From the NCBI RefSeq assembly GCF_036898095.1, contig NC_090726.1, positions 32,556,628-32,620,627 on the forward strand: DNA of 64,000 nt, in the 5' to 3' direction. Each line of letters begins with the position of its first letter. The first letter of the stretch is position 1. The stretch comes from Palaemon carinicauda. Its lineage: Eukaryota; Arthropoda; Malacostraca; Decapoda; Palaemonidae. A program made the position numbers and the translations under genes. The notes below the pieces were generated by a model. It had not been told where the DNA came from and did not search any database. It saw only the letters and a list, made by a program, of their open reading frames with translations. Shown here piece by piece: positions 23,574-35,798 of the stretch.

Positions 23574-24432
23574 TGTTTAGTTTAAAACAGTTGCTCTGTA
23601 AGAGTGATGAAATGAATATTTTTTAGAAAATATTTTAAGAAATATATTCTTTGAATAGTCTTCGTGCTGTTTTTTCAAAGATGAACTAACGTTTGGTTTA
23701 TTTATGCTACGCAGTTTGCGCTCTATCGTTACGATAGAGAAAGAGAGAATCACGGTTTCACTTTGCAGAAAGAGTAAATCGATTTTGACGTTTTGTTCAT
23801 TCTTCTTTCAAACTGAAGTGTTTTAGATACTAATTTAAAGGAACTTGTTAATTTTCAATTTCTTAGTCCTTTCAGTTTTTTCCTTTAGTCAAATAACCTG
23901 TTATTGACGAAGGGTGAGTGGGCCATTCTCTTGTGAGTGACAAGAGAGAGAGAGAGAGAGAGACGGAGAGAGAGAGAGAACGATCCGATCTTTATTCTCG
24001 TCCCAAGTCTCTGTACAAGGAGTTTGGGAGCGAGTAACGTTGTTCTCGATTCAGTTTTTTTTTTACTCTCGTCCCAAGTCTCTGTACGGGGAGAGAGGAT
24101 AAAACGTTTTAGTTTTTATTCTCGTCCCAAGGCACTGTACGGTGAGAGATTGAAAACGTAGTCCTTAGTGAACTAGTGTTTAGTCTCCTCCCCAGTCACT
24201 GATCTTTTTAACTTTATATATTTCCGTTTTATTCGATATATATGTATATGTTTATTGATTTTTGCAAGTGTGTTTCATTTTGTACTAATGTGCTTACATT
24301 ATACGACTCATTTCGCAATTCTAACCTTTTGATGTAAGGGAGAATTGCGTGCTTCAGGTAGAAATCAGTTTTATTCATGTCTAATGTAAAATTATTGAAA
24401 AATACGATATCAGTGAAGTAAGTGCAAAAAAC
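23574..24432 (+). other. 5' leader of DIRS copy A (continued)
   Basis: Continuation of the copy A leader after copy B. It matches the copy D leader at about 59900-60600 in reverse complement, including GCGCTCTATCGTTACGATAG and a GA-rich tract (23940-23980). There are four similar phrases around CTCGTCCCAAGTCTCTGTAC (24000, 24066, 24119, 24186). No coding frame. Confidence 0.75.
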
Positions 24433-26165
24433 ATGTTCTGTGTTGCGGAGGGTTCGTTTGTTCGTGCTTGTCCGAGACCTCTTTCAGGCTCCCCTGCACC
24501 AGGGAGAAGGAATGTCGTAGGACCTAAGGGAGTGAGGAGTGTAAACCAACGAACAGACGTTCCGTCAAAGGTATCAGACGTTGCTCGGCAAGCACGTCCT
24601 TGCCATAAGACAGGAGAGACGAAGTTTCTCCTCGTCTTCCGATGATTCGTCTCTTTAAAAGCCTGGGCGTAAAGTTTCGAGACGGTTGAAACGTTTATTA
24701 GTTCCTTCAGAACAAGTTCAACGTCCTAGCTGTAGTCATAATAAGAGTCCCGTTCATAGCGATGACGTTCATGTACAGACGTTTCTGCCACAGACTCGAC
24801 GTGACGTTGAGCGGTAGACACTGTAGACACAACGTGACATCAAGTGTCAGTCACGTAGTAAACTGCTGTTTACTACGTGACGTTTGAACGTCAGCCACTG
24901 CAGTCACAGGTTGATCCGAAGTTAGATTTGCTGTTAAAGCTTTCTTCTTCATTAGAAGCTTTCGATCCTGTTCCTGTGCGAAAGGATCCTTTGCTTTTTG
25001 TACGTCACGGTTCTGGGATACGTGATTCGGGTCTTCAACCTTCTAGACGAGCTTTGTTACGCCACGCTGACGTTATCTCTAGTGACAGCTTTGCTGTTAA
25101 GCGAGATGCGGAGCATAAATCTCGATGTAACTTTGATCGCTTTGAACGTCAGCCACCGCAGTCACAGCGTGACGTTGAGATGCAGACACCGCAGACACGA
25201 CGTGACGTTGAGCGGTAGACACCGTAGACATGACGTGACGTCGAGGGTCAGTCATCGTAGTCACGATATAGCATCGAACAGCAGTCACCGCTGTTACTAC
25301 GGGACGTTTGAACGTCAGTTACTTCTGTCACGACGTGTAGTAGAATAACATTCTCTGCAGTCACAACGTGACATCGACCCTCCAACTTTAACTTCTGTTC
25401 ATATACAAGTTGATGTAGCCTGTCAGGCTTTTCCTTCACGTCATTCTGAATATAAATCTCCTTCTCGCAAGACTTTAGATTTATCAGATGATGTGCCTTC
25501 TGAAGAAGTTGATGACCCCCTTTCAACTAATGTACCTTTGGGGAGTCATTCAGAAGAGGAGTAACCTAGGGTGGTCCAACAATCCCTTGTATTTTAATTA
25601 TGAATTTCTTTAGTGAAATTTTGTCCTAGACTTTCTTTGACGCCTACTTTTACGAAGTCAGTTCTCTCTTGTTCTTCCAAGAGGGCCATGCTCTTACTGG
25701 GAGACTGGTTGGAATCCAGGAGAAGTTTAGGAAAGTCTGCTTTTGCTTTTCCTCCTTAATTAGCTTCTCGCTCGGGCATCTGGTGTGACACAGGAGAAGC
25801 TCGAGGAGAAGTTCTCGGCTTGGGAGTACCTGCCTCTGCCCAGGGAGACTTCTTAAGCCTTGTGGACTCTCCTCGTCGTCTAGCCATGAGACGCTCCAAG
25901 ATTTTATGGTCGGCTTCAGAGCTAGACCATCTCCTGTTAGGACTTTTTTCGAGCGTTTGAAGTTTTTATTTGTTGGATTGGTCCCTGGGAGCCTTAAGTA
26001 AGAAGGTCTCTCCAGCTGTCAATGTATTGCTGTACAATTATGTCATGCATGAACAAGGCTATCAGGGATGGCTCCAATGATCTGGCAGCCACGTTCACTG
26101 CAGGAACAAGGCTATCAGGGATGGCTCCAATGATCTGGCAGCCACGTTCACTGCAGGAGTACTTA
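24433..26165 (+). pseudogene. Decayed gag of copy A
   Basis: It starts with an ATG just before sequence matching residue ~170 of the B/C gag (FVRACPRPLSG, APGRRNVVGPKG), without the Cys-rich N-terminus of B and C. Copy D begins in the same place. From about 24770 to 25375 it is filled with imperfect repeats built around CGTGACGTTGAG and CAGTCAC. The C-terminal part (25660-26100) matches KSVLSCSSKRAMLLLGDWLES and SMNKAIRDGSND-like text with stops. A 54-base tandem duplication lies at 26053-26160, after which the sequence jumps into the middle of RT. Confidence 0.75.
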
Positions 26166-27600
26166 AGATGTAAGTGCGCTCAATGTGTTCATTGTCAAGA
26201 CAAACTTCACGATGAAGACTACCAAATCTGTCTTGGCAGCAGTAAGGGAAGGCGACTGGATGGTCTCTCTCGACCTTCAGGATGCATACTTCCACATCCC
26301 GATTCATCCAAACTTTCAACAACGTCTGAGGTTTGTGGACGGGAAAGTAATGTACCATTTTCGAGCACTGTACTTCGGCCTCATTCCTGCTCTTCTTGTT
26401 TTTACAAGGCCCTTGCAAAATGTAGCAAGCTTTCTACATTTTTTGAGGATTCAGAGCCTCCCTTTATTTTGACGACTGGCTAATCAGGGCGTCGTCATTA
26501 TATCGCTGTCTGGAGAGCCTCTAATGGACATTAGACCTAACCAAGGAACTAGGTCTCATAGTGAACGTAGAGAAGTCGTAACTTACAGTACCCCATCCCA
26601 GACTATTCTTTATTTGGGAATGGAGATACAGTGTCTGATTTTTCGGGCCTTTTCGTCTCCCACAAGAGTGGAACAAGCTCTGTTAAAAGTCCTTCACTTG
26701 CAAGAGAAAAACAGTTGCTCTGTAAGAGTTTGAACTAGCCTCGTGGGAACTCTTTCATCGCTGGAGTAGTTTATCTCTCTGGGGAGACTCAACCTTTGCC
26801 CTCTCCAATTTCACCTAAACCATTGGAACAAGGAGAAGGGCTTAGAAAGTATCTCTTTCCCAATCTCCAACTCAGTCTAGACATGTCTGACTTGGTGGGA
26901 CAGCAACATCAGACTTCGAGAAGGTCTTTCTCTTGCGATCAAGAACCCAAACCATGTGTTGTATTCAGATGCATCGGATTTGGGTTAGGGAGCTCCACTG
27001 GACAGTCTGGAATGCTCGGGTCTTTGGTCCACGGATAAGAAGGAACTCCATTTAAGGCAAGTAACATCCCTCCTTTGGCGAGATTTGTGCAAGGAAAAAT
27101 GAATGTCTTGGCGGACTGCCTCAGCAGAAGAGGACAAGTCATCTCCATGGAGTGGACGTTGCACAAGACTGTGTGCGAGAAGCTATGGATGACATGGGGT
27201 CAACCCACCATAGATCTTTTTGCGACTTCACTGACAAAGAGGCTCTTGACTTACTGCTTTCCAGTTCCGGATCCAGAGGCAGCCCACATAGACGCTTTCC
27301 TGCTGGACTGGTCTCACCTGGACGTTTATGCCTTTCCACCTTTCAAGATCCTAAACAAGGTGCTGCAGAAGTTCACCTCTCACGAAGGGACCAGGTTGAT
27401 GTTGGTTGCTCCACGCTGGCCCGCGAGAGAGTGGTTCACAGAGGTACTTCTATGGCTGGTAGACGTTCCAAGAAGTCTGCCGTTGCGGCTGGATCTCTTG
27501 CGACAGCCTCACGTAAAGAGATTTCATCAAAGCCTCCCCACGCTTTGTCTAACTGCCTTCAGACTATCGAAAGACTCTCTTGAGCTCGAGGGTTTTCGAA
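26166..27600 (+). pseudogene. RT/RNase H/methyltransferase-like remnant of copy A
   Basis: RT resumes at KTNFTMKTTKSVLAAV with WMVSLDLQDAYFHIPIH and FGLIPALLVFT; the YLDD box is replaced by a frame break near 26465-26480. LGMEIQ (26610) marks the thumb. RNase H is reduced: its first motif is scrambled near 26960-27000 and its end reads GKMNVLADCLSRRG (27090-27130). The methyltransferase-like block is open at 27180-27480 (TWGQPTIDLFATS, DAFLLDWSHLDVYAFPPF). Inactive. Confidence 0.8.
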
Positions 27601-28626
27601 GGAGGCAGCTAGAGCGATCGCGAGGGCTAGAAGATCCTCTACCATCAGGATCTATCAGTCGAAATGGGAGGTATTTAGAGACTGGTGCAAGTCCTCCTCT
27701 ATTTCCTCTTCCAAGTGCCTCTGTAGATCAGATTGCAGATTTTCTGCTTTATCTGAGAAACGGTCGCTCCCTCTTCTGCATCCACCATTAAAGGCTACAG
27801 AAGCATGTTAGCTTCTGTTTTCAGTCATAGGGGTTTGGATCTTTCTAATATCAAAGATCTCCAAGACCTGCTTAAGTCTTTCGAGACTTCCAAGAAACGT
27901 CATATTTCGACTCCTGCTTGGAACTTGGACGTGGTCCTACGGTTCCTTATGTCAAACAGGTTTGAACCATTAAATTCAGCCTCCCTGAAGGATCTTACCC
28001 TCAAGACACTTTTTTTTTGGTGTGCTTGGCTTCGGCTAAAAGGGTTAGTGAGATACATGCTTTTAGCAAGAACATCGGCTTCTCCACTAATAAAGCAGTA
28101 TGCGCTCTTCAAGTTGGTTTTTTGGCCAAGAATGGACTTCCGTCTCGTCCTTGGCCTAAATCATTTGATATCCCCAGTCTTTCCGAGATTGTGGGGAATG
28201 AAGTTGAAAGAGTGCTGTGCCCCGTTAGAGCTCTTAAATTTTATTTTTCCAGAGCTAAACCGCTGCGAGGTTGTTCAGAGGCTTTATGGTGCTCCGTTAA
28301 AAAGCCCTCTTTGCCCATGTCTAAGAATGCGTGGTCTTATTTTATTAGACTTTTGATTCGGGAGGCACACTCATTTAAGTGAGAAGGATCGTAATTTACT
28401 TAAAGTCAAGGCTCATGAAGTCAGAGCGATAGCAACTTCAGTAGCGTTTAAGCAAAATAGATCCATTAAAAGTATTATGGACGCGACCTTTTGGAGAGGC
28501 AAGTCGGTATTCGCTTCATATTACTTGAAAGATGTCCAGACTCTTTATGAGGACTGCTACACACTGGGACCATTCGTAGCAGCGAGTGCAGTAGTGGGTG
28601 AAGGCTCTACCACTACATTCCCTTAA
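27600..28626 (+). pseudogene. Tyrosine recombinase remnant of copy A
   Basis: Core-binding and catalytic parts are present in shifting frames: the KGYRSMLASVF segment, LKSFETSKKRH, the Arg box SAKRVSEIHAFSKN (around 28030-28070, after a T8 run that shifts the frame), LCPVRALKFYF, the HEVRAIATS box (28410-28440), and SYYLKDVQTLYE with the Tyr (about 28525). It ends GEGSTTTFP and stop at 28626. At least two frameshifts. Confidence 0.82.
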
Positions 28627-28998
28627 TCCCAATATCCTTTTAATCTACTCTTGAAATTTTTATTCTTATTTTGGGTTGTACGGGAGACTAAGAAGTCTTT
28701 CGCAATCTTTTTGATTTGGCGGGTGGTCAAAATGTTGTTTCTTGAGAGCGCCCAGATTAAGGGTATTGATGAGGTCCTGTTATAGGGGTGTTCGCCCTGG
28801 ATCTAACAGCTCCTGGGAGTCTTTCAGCATCCTGAGAGGATGGCTGGGCTTCGTGAGGAAAGCAGACTAATGAGGCAAAGTAATCATCAGAGTCAGCTTC
28901 CTTACCAGGTACCTATACTTAAGTTGGTTTTTTATGAAATATTGTCAAAAAACTCTTGAGCATATATGCCTTTATTGTATTAATACTGGTCTCTACCC

Positions 28999-29110
28999 AC
29001 CACCATGGGTGAGTCAGCTATTATATATTCACCGGCTAAGTTTAATATTTAAAAATGATATTTTGATTATAAAATAAATTTTTGAATATACTTACCCGGT
29101 GAATATATAA
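28999..29110. repeat. Internal complementary region of copy A
   Basis: CACCGGCTAAGTTTAATATTT (29029-29049) mirrors the left terminus at 12458. AAAATGATATTTTGATTAT (from 29050) mirrors the right terminus at 29325-29345. Confidence 0.85.
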
Positions 29111-29345
29111 ATTAAAGGCCCTCCCTTCCTCCCCGATAGAGACCCAGCGGACTGAGAAGAACTGGAGAAATTGACAAGTATATGCGGTATCTGGCCGATA
29201 GTCGGCGCTGGTGGTCACACCCGCAACCTTCACGGTGATCGCTCGCGAGTTTTTGGAATCTGTCGAGCCGTCGGAGACGTCAGCCATTATATATTCACCG
29301 GGTAAGTATATTCAAAAATTTATTTTATAATCAAAATATCATTTT
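29111..29345 (+). repeat. Right ITR of copy A
   Basis: Inverted copy of 12480-12630 plus the terminal AAAATTTATTTTATAATC block. It ends next to CACTTCAGAG of IIb. Confidence 0.85.
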
Positions 29346-29990
29346 CACTTCAGAGAACCATTCTTCATATCAAAAGAAGAGTTTTCCCAAGCCCCCTTGT
29401 TAAGCAGCAGGATGGTGAATCATATGCCAACCCATTAATCAATTACTCTATTTGATATTCAATTCTATATGACGTTCCCTTTGGGAAAAAGGTTTCTTTG
29501 GGTTGATCTGGTACATTTTTACATGTATAACCTAGCTTCTATCAGTTTTTCACCTTATGGAAAACAAATAAGGGTGTCAGTGGTTCTCACTTCACAACTC
29601 GAGCATTAAACACTTCAGGAAAGAATTGCAACCTTCTAGTTTTGGTTTCATGGAACTTCCAACCCTCTAAGCAGCGAGTCTCCATAATTAAAGGACGTTT
29701 GCATATGTAGGAACAAATAAATTTTCAAAGTAATTCATATTTTTCCTAGCCATACAATCTGAGTTCTTCAATCCAACTTCCCTCCTCAACCACCCTTCTT
29801 CAAGTCCTGGGACAAAACATCAAAAGTGAGTCTTCTCCGACTGGAGAGGGGCCGGGGCTTCTCCCACCGCACCCTTGCTAGTTGGATCACACAAAAGATC
29901 GATTCCAGCTTGCGCCGAAAAAATCTCCCTAATTAAAAGACTGAGGTTTGTATGGCTAGGAAAACTCAAATTACTTTTGTAAATTTATTG
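29346..29990 (+). other. 3' region and right ITR of IIb, resumed after copy A
   Basis: The text (CACTTCAGAGAACCATTCTT, ACCCATTAATCA) parallels IIc at 38945-39035. Further on, AAGCAGCGAGTCTCC (29668) is shared with IIc (39262). The segment 29705-29990 starts with CAAAGTAATTCATATTTTTC and ends with an inverted version, GGAAAACTCAAATTACTTTTG, as expected for ICR plus right ITR. Confidence 0.65.
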
Positions 29991-32900
29991 TATTTCATTG
30001 GAATAAAATACACTGAAGAAAATGGCAATTTTAAATTACAGGCTAATAAATTCCAATGAATTTACAAGTAGAGTTTTATTTATTGTATCAAAAAGCAATA
30101 TCACAAACATATTCTGATACATTTTATTGAAAACAGAGCTAACTAATCCTTATACAAATTTGAAATGTGCTGGCAACACTGAAATTATTCATCATTTATA
30201 TATTTAGATAATTACTTAGGTACACCATCACTTACAATAAAGTGATGTGTAATATTAAAAAGAAAAAACTTTTACTGAGGTATATTTTTCAAAGAATATA
30301 AATATTTTTTTTAATTAAAAGAGCACCTATAAAAACAATGTTATGTCTCATAAGCTTAAGAGACATGTTTTGCCATTCCATAAAATTTTCAAACCATAAT
30401 AAACAATATTGGTACAGTATAACATGGCAACCTTACATGTAACTCTGTCAGGAGAGCCAAAGTATGGAGAAATTCTTAAATTTTATGTAATGTACAGTTT
30501 CAGTTTTGTAAAATTTACATATTTACACCACCTGTTAGTTTTGAGCTTTACGCACAATTCCATACCCTGGAATGTACATTCACTGCGATTGAAACTATTT
30601 CATGACAATTTACATATCCATGATTACAAATTACTGTAATCAATAGAAGACTTGAATAAACTGGTTATTTTTTTCTATTAGCTTGATAAACTTCTAGTGA
30701 GATTTCAAATGAGTTTAAATTAAAAAAAATGTAAGTTAAATGCTGCAACTTGTCTATACATTCCCACTACCTTTACTACTCAAAACATTTCCATCCAAAA
30801 CCTGTCAAATAGTTGAACTAAAGACTACATGAACACAGGATATAACTATTTATAAACCGTTTGTGAAGAGACATAAACATCAACATGCAAACATAATAGT
30901 GTTGAAGTAATCTATAGTACTGTATGTTGATTGGCACTATGATGCACAACTAGGGCAATAGCTTTTTTATCACTTATCAGAAAGACTAAAAACAAAAGAA
31001 AAAAATCATAGTCCTTGCATACAAAATAACTTCTCAGGGGCATCATCTGGCCTCTATAGAAAGGGGGGGGGGGATTCTGAAAATTTTATGGGTAATATTA
31101 GCAAGCGAAAAAGAGCCTATGCAGCTGGGTTCATTGAAGAAATGAACATGTTTTGATGTACTGTATTTAATGCCATATAAATATATGGATGATATTAGAT
31201 TTATCAACAGTATTAGACAGTCGACAAGATTATAAGTCCATAATATACAGTTTTAAGTAATAAGGATACAAATAAACATTTGATGGTGCAGTATACTATA
31301 GGATTTATAGGACACCATGGAGAGTCTAAATTGAGTCTCCCGTAAGAATCAAATTCTTTTACTCTAAAGTTATTTTTAATAACAAAGGTTAAGGATAGTA
31401 GCAGAGAGATAATTAATAAATGAGTAACAAGAATTCTCATGTACAGTTGTGTACTAATTGTGACAGTAAAAGTGGATGAGCATAAGATAATATAAAAGAG
31501 GACAATACTGAAGGAACTGATTGTTGGAAGTATAAAAAGATAATTTTCCAAACATAGAGTAGAAAGGAAGTACATATTAGTGGAGGATAGACGAGCATGG
31601 AAGCAATTCATTTGCGGACAGCCTAGTGTTCCTGCACTGAATGAATTGTCAACCGCACATGAACTTGCTGGAGACCAAAATAAGTCTCGGCAAGTACCCA
31701 ACCTGTGGGAAAATTTTTGGAATTTGCGGCACCATATTTGCAAACGCCTTTCAGTAGTCCTCAATATGAAAACCATTGAACTGATTATGGAAGAAATCAA
31801 TTTCCTGCTTTAAGGAATGGGATGTTGCTAAAAGTTGTTCTTTGGAAGTTTCCTAAGCATATTAAGGTTTTTATATGTATTTTATAAACATCTAGAAGTT
31901 GCTTTAAGGGTGACTTTTTCATATGGAAGTTTTTCAGTTTTTCTAAAAAGAATGTACAGATTGACTGGTAAAAAATCCATATTGTTCAACACTTTTAACA
32001 AAAATTGCTCAGTATTTAAGAAAGTAGTATTTTTATATGAAAATTTCATATTTTGAGAAATTGGGCTTCAGTTTTTTGTGGAGATTGATTGAATACTTTA
32101 CTATGCACATGTACCGTATGGGCTTTTAGCGTTAATTTTACTCACCACTATGTCTCATGAGGACATAATTATCATATTTCGGGGTCATCTACTAAACAGT
32201 AGTGAATCCAAAGATATTCCATACACACACATAATATATACTTCATGTACCAAAATGCGCACACATGAACAAGACTAACATAATATATTCTCGTCTGTAT
32301 TTTGCTTTTTGCCTATTTAGTCATTGTCTGACACTTTATCCATATTGCAGCATAATCATAACCTAAAAATTGTAAAGGTATAAACGAACATACAAAGAAT
32401 AAAAAAATACCTTTGAGAGACGTACAGCAAACATTCATGCACGAATACAGTACCTTATGGTATATAAGATTCAGATACCGTAATTTTTTCCTTTGAAAAA
32501 TATAGGAAATGGTAGAAATACCATAAATTAGATACTAAAATAAATAGCTTTCCCTAGAATTTTTGAAGAAAAACTAAATACTTTAAATAAGTACTCAGAT
32601 AGGAAAATGGTTGCATACTGGACCATATTCACATACGTAAATATTCAAAAAGGACTTTTAGCTGTACAACAAATTCTTCTCATTAAAAATCCTGATTGGA
32701 ACATAAAACAAATATGCTCTCCTAGCCAAAAATGCAATAACCTGAAATTCCAAGCCAGATGTAGCAAGTCACGATCCTTGAAGAATCGTCAAGTTCTGGA
32801 TATTGCTTGACTTATCCTCATATGACCTAGGTAAAAGCATTTCACTTGAGTTGTGGTACATTGTAAGATCAGATGAAGTCTATAATACTCCTCTGCACAA

Positions 32901-33082
32901 ATGAAAGGCTATTCCTGAGACCCATCATAATGTCTAAAAGGTAAATCAAAGGCTTAGATGGCGGAAAAATAATGATAAACATTCGGGTGGATGCTGCAAA
33001 ACTTTTTTTCTGCAGATTTCCTTTGTAAACAAGGATATATCAGTCAAAATTTAAATGAGAAAAATGAATCTGACCAACCAGG
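29991..33082. other. No gene recognised
   Basis: AT-rich sequence. Short frames exist at 30409-30639 and 31580-31813, but neither has a recognised motif. The stretch 31560-31800 is less AT-rich than its surroundings. A poly-G tract lies at 31064-31073. It might contain 3' untranslated or intergenic DNA next to the minus-strand gene further on. Confidence 0.5.
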
Positions 33083-33768
33083 TAATAGGCTGGCCAAGGC
33101 ACCAGCCACTGCTTGAGATACTACCGCTAGAGAATTATCGGGTCCTTTAACTGGCCAGACAGTATTACATTGGATCCCTCTCTCTAGTTACGGCACATTT
33201 TATCTTTGCCTACACATACACGAAGAGACTGGCCAATCTTTCCACATTCTCCTGTCCTCATACACCTGACAACACTGAGATTACCAAAAAATTCTTTTTC
33301 GCCCAAGGAGTTAACTACTGCAATGTAATTGTTCGGTGGCTGCTTTCCTCTTCGTAGGGATAGAAGAGACTCTTTAGCTATGGTAAGCAGCTCTTCTAGA
33401 ACAGTCCAAAATAAAACAATTGTTTTCTAGTCTTGGGTAGTGCCATAGACTCTGTACCATGGCCTTCCACTGTCTTGGATTAGAGTTATCTTGCTTGAGG
33501 GTACACTCAGGTACATTGTTCTATCTTATTTCTCTCCTGGCATTTTTAAGTTTATATATGAAAGATCTAATTTAACGTTTTTATTGTTCTTTGTATATTT
33601 TATTTTTATTATTTATTACTCCTTTTGTAGTTTATTTCATTGTTTCCTTTCCTTACTGGGCTATGTTTCCCTGCTGGAGCCCTAGGGTTTATAGCATCAT
33701 GCTTTTCCAATTAGGGTTATAGCTTAGCTTATAGTAATAATGATAATAATAATAACCTATGAAAAATT
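33083..33768 (+). repeat. Interspersed repeat, copy 4
   Basis: Full-length copy from AGGCTGGCCAAGGCACCAGC to AGGGTTATAGCTTAGC followed by a TAATAATGATAATAATAATA tail. Same order as copy 1. Confidence 0.85.
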
Positions 33769-34213
33769 ATATAATTATTTCTTTATTACTTCAATATTTT
33801 ACACTAGTGTGTTGAGTATCTATTTCATTATATTATCAAAAGAATCCTTTCCAGGATCTATTTTATAGAACTTGGTGGGAAAAAGGGGGGGTGGTGGACA
33901 ATTGATATGTTGTTACCACCATGAATAAAACTGAGGGAATATGTGTCCTGCAGATGACGCCCATGAGTTACGTTAAATTTAGAGTAATTGCCAATGTTAT
34001 GCATAGCTCAAATCATTCACCCCCCCCCCCCAAAAAAAATAGGTTTTACAACACAATCGACATAACTTTTTACGTACGTATATACAGTACTGTACAGTAT
34101 ATACATCTTACTCCTAAATCACAAGGCCATTAAGTTTCATATACAAATATAATACCGGTATATCTTCAAACATACTGACTTTTATTTACTCATCCATTCC
34201 TATTTCACACATC
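33769..34213. other. Probable 3' flank / 3' UTR of the DNAJC4-like gene
   Basis: AT-rich, with a poly-C/poly-A stretch at 34021-34038. It lies immediately downstream, on the minus strand, of the J-protein stop codon. The reverse complement carries no clear polyadenylation decision that I can fix. Confidence 0.4.
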
Positions 34214-34373
34214 CTACTTATTTTTTGGATTAGGAACGTCTATTTTTTCCCGTAACAGTGCAAGCTGCAGTTCGCTGCCATTCCTAACTGCTCGTTCTCT
34301 TACCTCTTTGTAAGTCTGGCTTGCAATTCTATCCCTTCTATCTAACTGAGCTGAAGCAAACTGAGACCCCTTT
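34214..34373 (-). CDS. DNAJC4: DNAJC4-like terminal exon
   Basis: Acceptor TATTCTTTTCAG. It codes for a charged helical C-terminus with DRRDRIASQTYKEVRERA and LQLALLREKIDV, then TAG. The equivalent region of mammalian DNAJC4 also begins FRK/IKG after the membrane segment and is Arg/Glu rich. Confidence 0.82.
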
Positions 34374-35761
34374 CTGAAAAGAATAAGAGATTATGTAATC
34401 CAATGAAATTAATAAGGAAAATAGATAAAAGCAAAAGTACAGACAAGGATAGGAGGATAATCAGACGATCAAAGAAAAAAAGATCAAATGAAGTTCACAG
34501 GCACACAAACATGAGAGTAGAAAAAGGCTTTAAGATGAATTCAAACTACTCCGAGTAGAAAGAGTGACGGAAACTTCCACTCTTTTGGTCCTGACTTCAA
34601 AATTCACTCAGTTTCAATAAACAAGCTTCCTTTGGCCAGGTTCTTAAAGTTTGTGACTATTTAATAAATGAAAGTCTGGCCTGATCAACTGGCACTGGAG
34701 CCACAAGGATTTCAAATGCAATTGTCTTTCAGTCTTCTACTTAACTTTATGGATGTTCAGGTAAATGACCTATCAAACATTAAGAATGGAAGCTACCAGA
34801 GAATGTAACAAAGTAATGATGGAATGACAACAACTTAACAAAACACACGGAAATAATAGGAAAATATACAGAATGAACTGAAGAAGAACAGGTACTAAAT
34901 AATATTCACAGGTGTTGAAGAGAAATAAATAAACTTCCCCACCTTCAGGAAGTAAGGAAAACCTCTAAAAGAAAGAAGGTCACCTGAATAAAACAATTAA
35001 CTGAAAATGCTAGAATTATGTTTAGACAAAGCAATGAAAATACAGATAGCGAATGTAGAAGAAAAATATAATCATGAGCATAAGAGAAAGATTTGAAAAT
35101 TACATTTTGGAAGAACTGTGTTGGGATCAGATCATCAATCATAATAAGTAATCCAGATGGCCCTCAAGAAGAAATTAAGAACCAATTAGATACACAATTC
35201 ATATTTTCCATGGGGAGCATTTCTTATTTCTTCTAATTATGGAGTTAGTGATTCATGCAGAGGCTATATAAAAATTAAGGTTTTGCATGAATACAAAACT
35301 CAATAAATTTATTAACTTAACTCTTTAGTAATTCCACAAACAAGATATGTAAACGTAAGAGCTTAATATACTTACATTGCTAAAAAGAAATGTAAAAGTC
35401 CTCCAAAAAGAGCGAAGATAATTACACCAAATGCTATGTAATTATTTGGAAGTCGACCAATTCCTTTAATCCCATAATACGGTTTTCCTTCATATTTTTT
35501 GTCCTCGTTCTTGTCTCTTGATTCCCATAAAGTTTCATCTTTAAAGATACTGAAATGAAATATACGTATGAACTTCAAAGTATTTTATACAATTTAATGC
35601 TTAAGAGTTAAATTTGAATTATAATTATATAAATTATACTGACCAAAGTATTGAAGCCAAGCAAACACTGCATGCATATTGTCAGAAGTAATAATGTTCA
35701 TGTTCAACATTTACCACAATTTTGGGATATCAACTTTTTGCTCACTAAGAAAGTGTTATTC

Positions 35762-35798
<37 letters not shown>

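Larger units (their letters stand above)
12458..29345 (+). mobile_element. DIRS-like retrotransposon, family I, copy A, with two later insertions
   Basis: The left terminus TTTAAATATTAAACTTAGCC is at 12458. The right terminus ends near AAAATATCATTTT at 29345. The left ITR (12480-12630) matches the right ITR (29155-29290) with about one mismatch per hundred bases, so they belong to one element despite 16 kb between them. Removing the Tigger (12695-16577) and copy B (16938-23573) leaves an element of roughly 6.4 kb. Gag, RT/RNase H/MT-like and YR are recognisable but carry stops, frameshifts, an internal tandem duplication and a gag-to-RT deletion. It shares a long untranslated leader with copy D. 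Confidence 0.85.
10098..29990 (+). mobile_element. DIRS-like retrotransposon, family II, copy IIb, split by family I copy A
   Basis: The gag N-terminal region, YR remnant and start of the 3' untranslated region lie at 10098-12457. The rest of the 3' region and right ITR lie at 29346-29990. The flanks of copy A join into sequence resembling uninterrupted copy IIc: IIc has GTTAAGTGGCACTTCTGAG near 38935, while IIb has GGTAAGTTT before and TTTCACTTCAGAG after copy A. The two halves therefore belong to one element. Its own left end is not visible before 10098, because IIa abuts it or replaced it. Confidence 0.7.
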
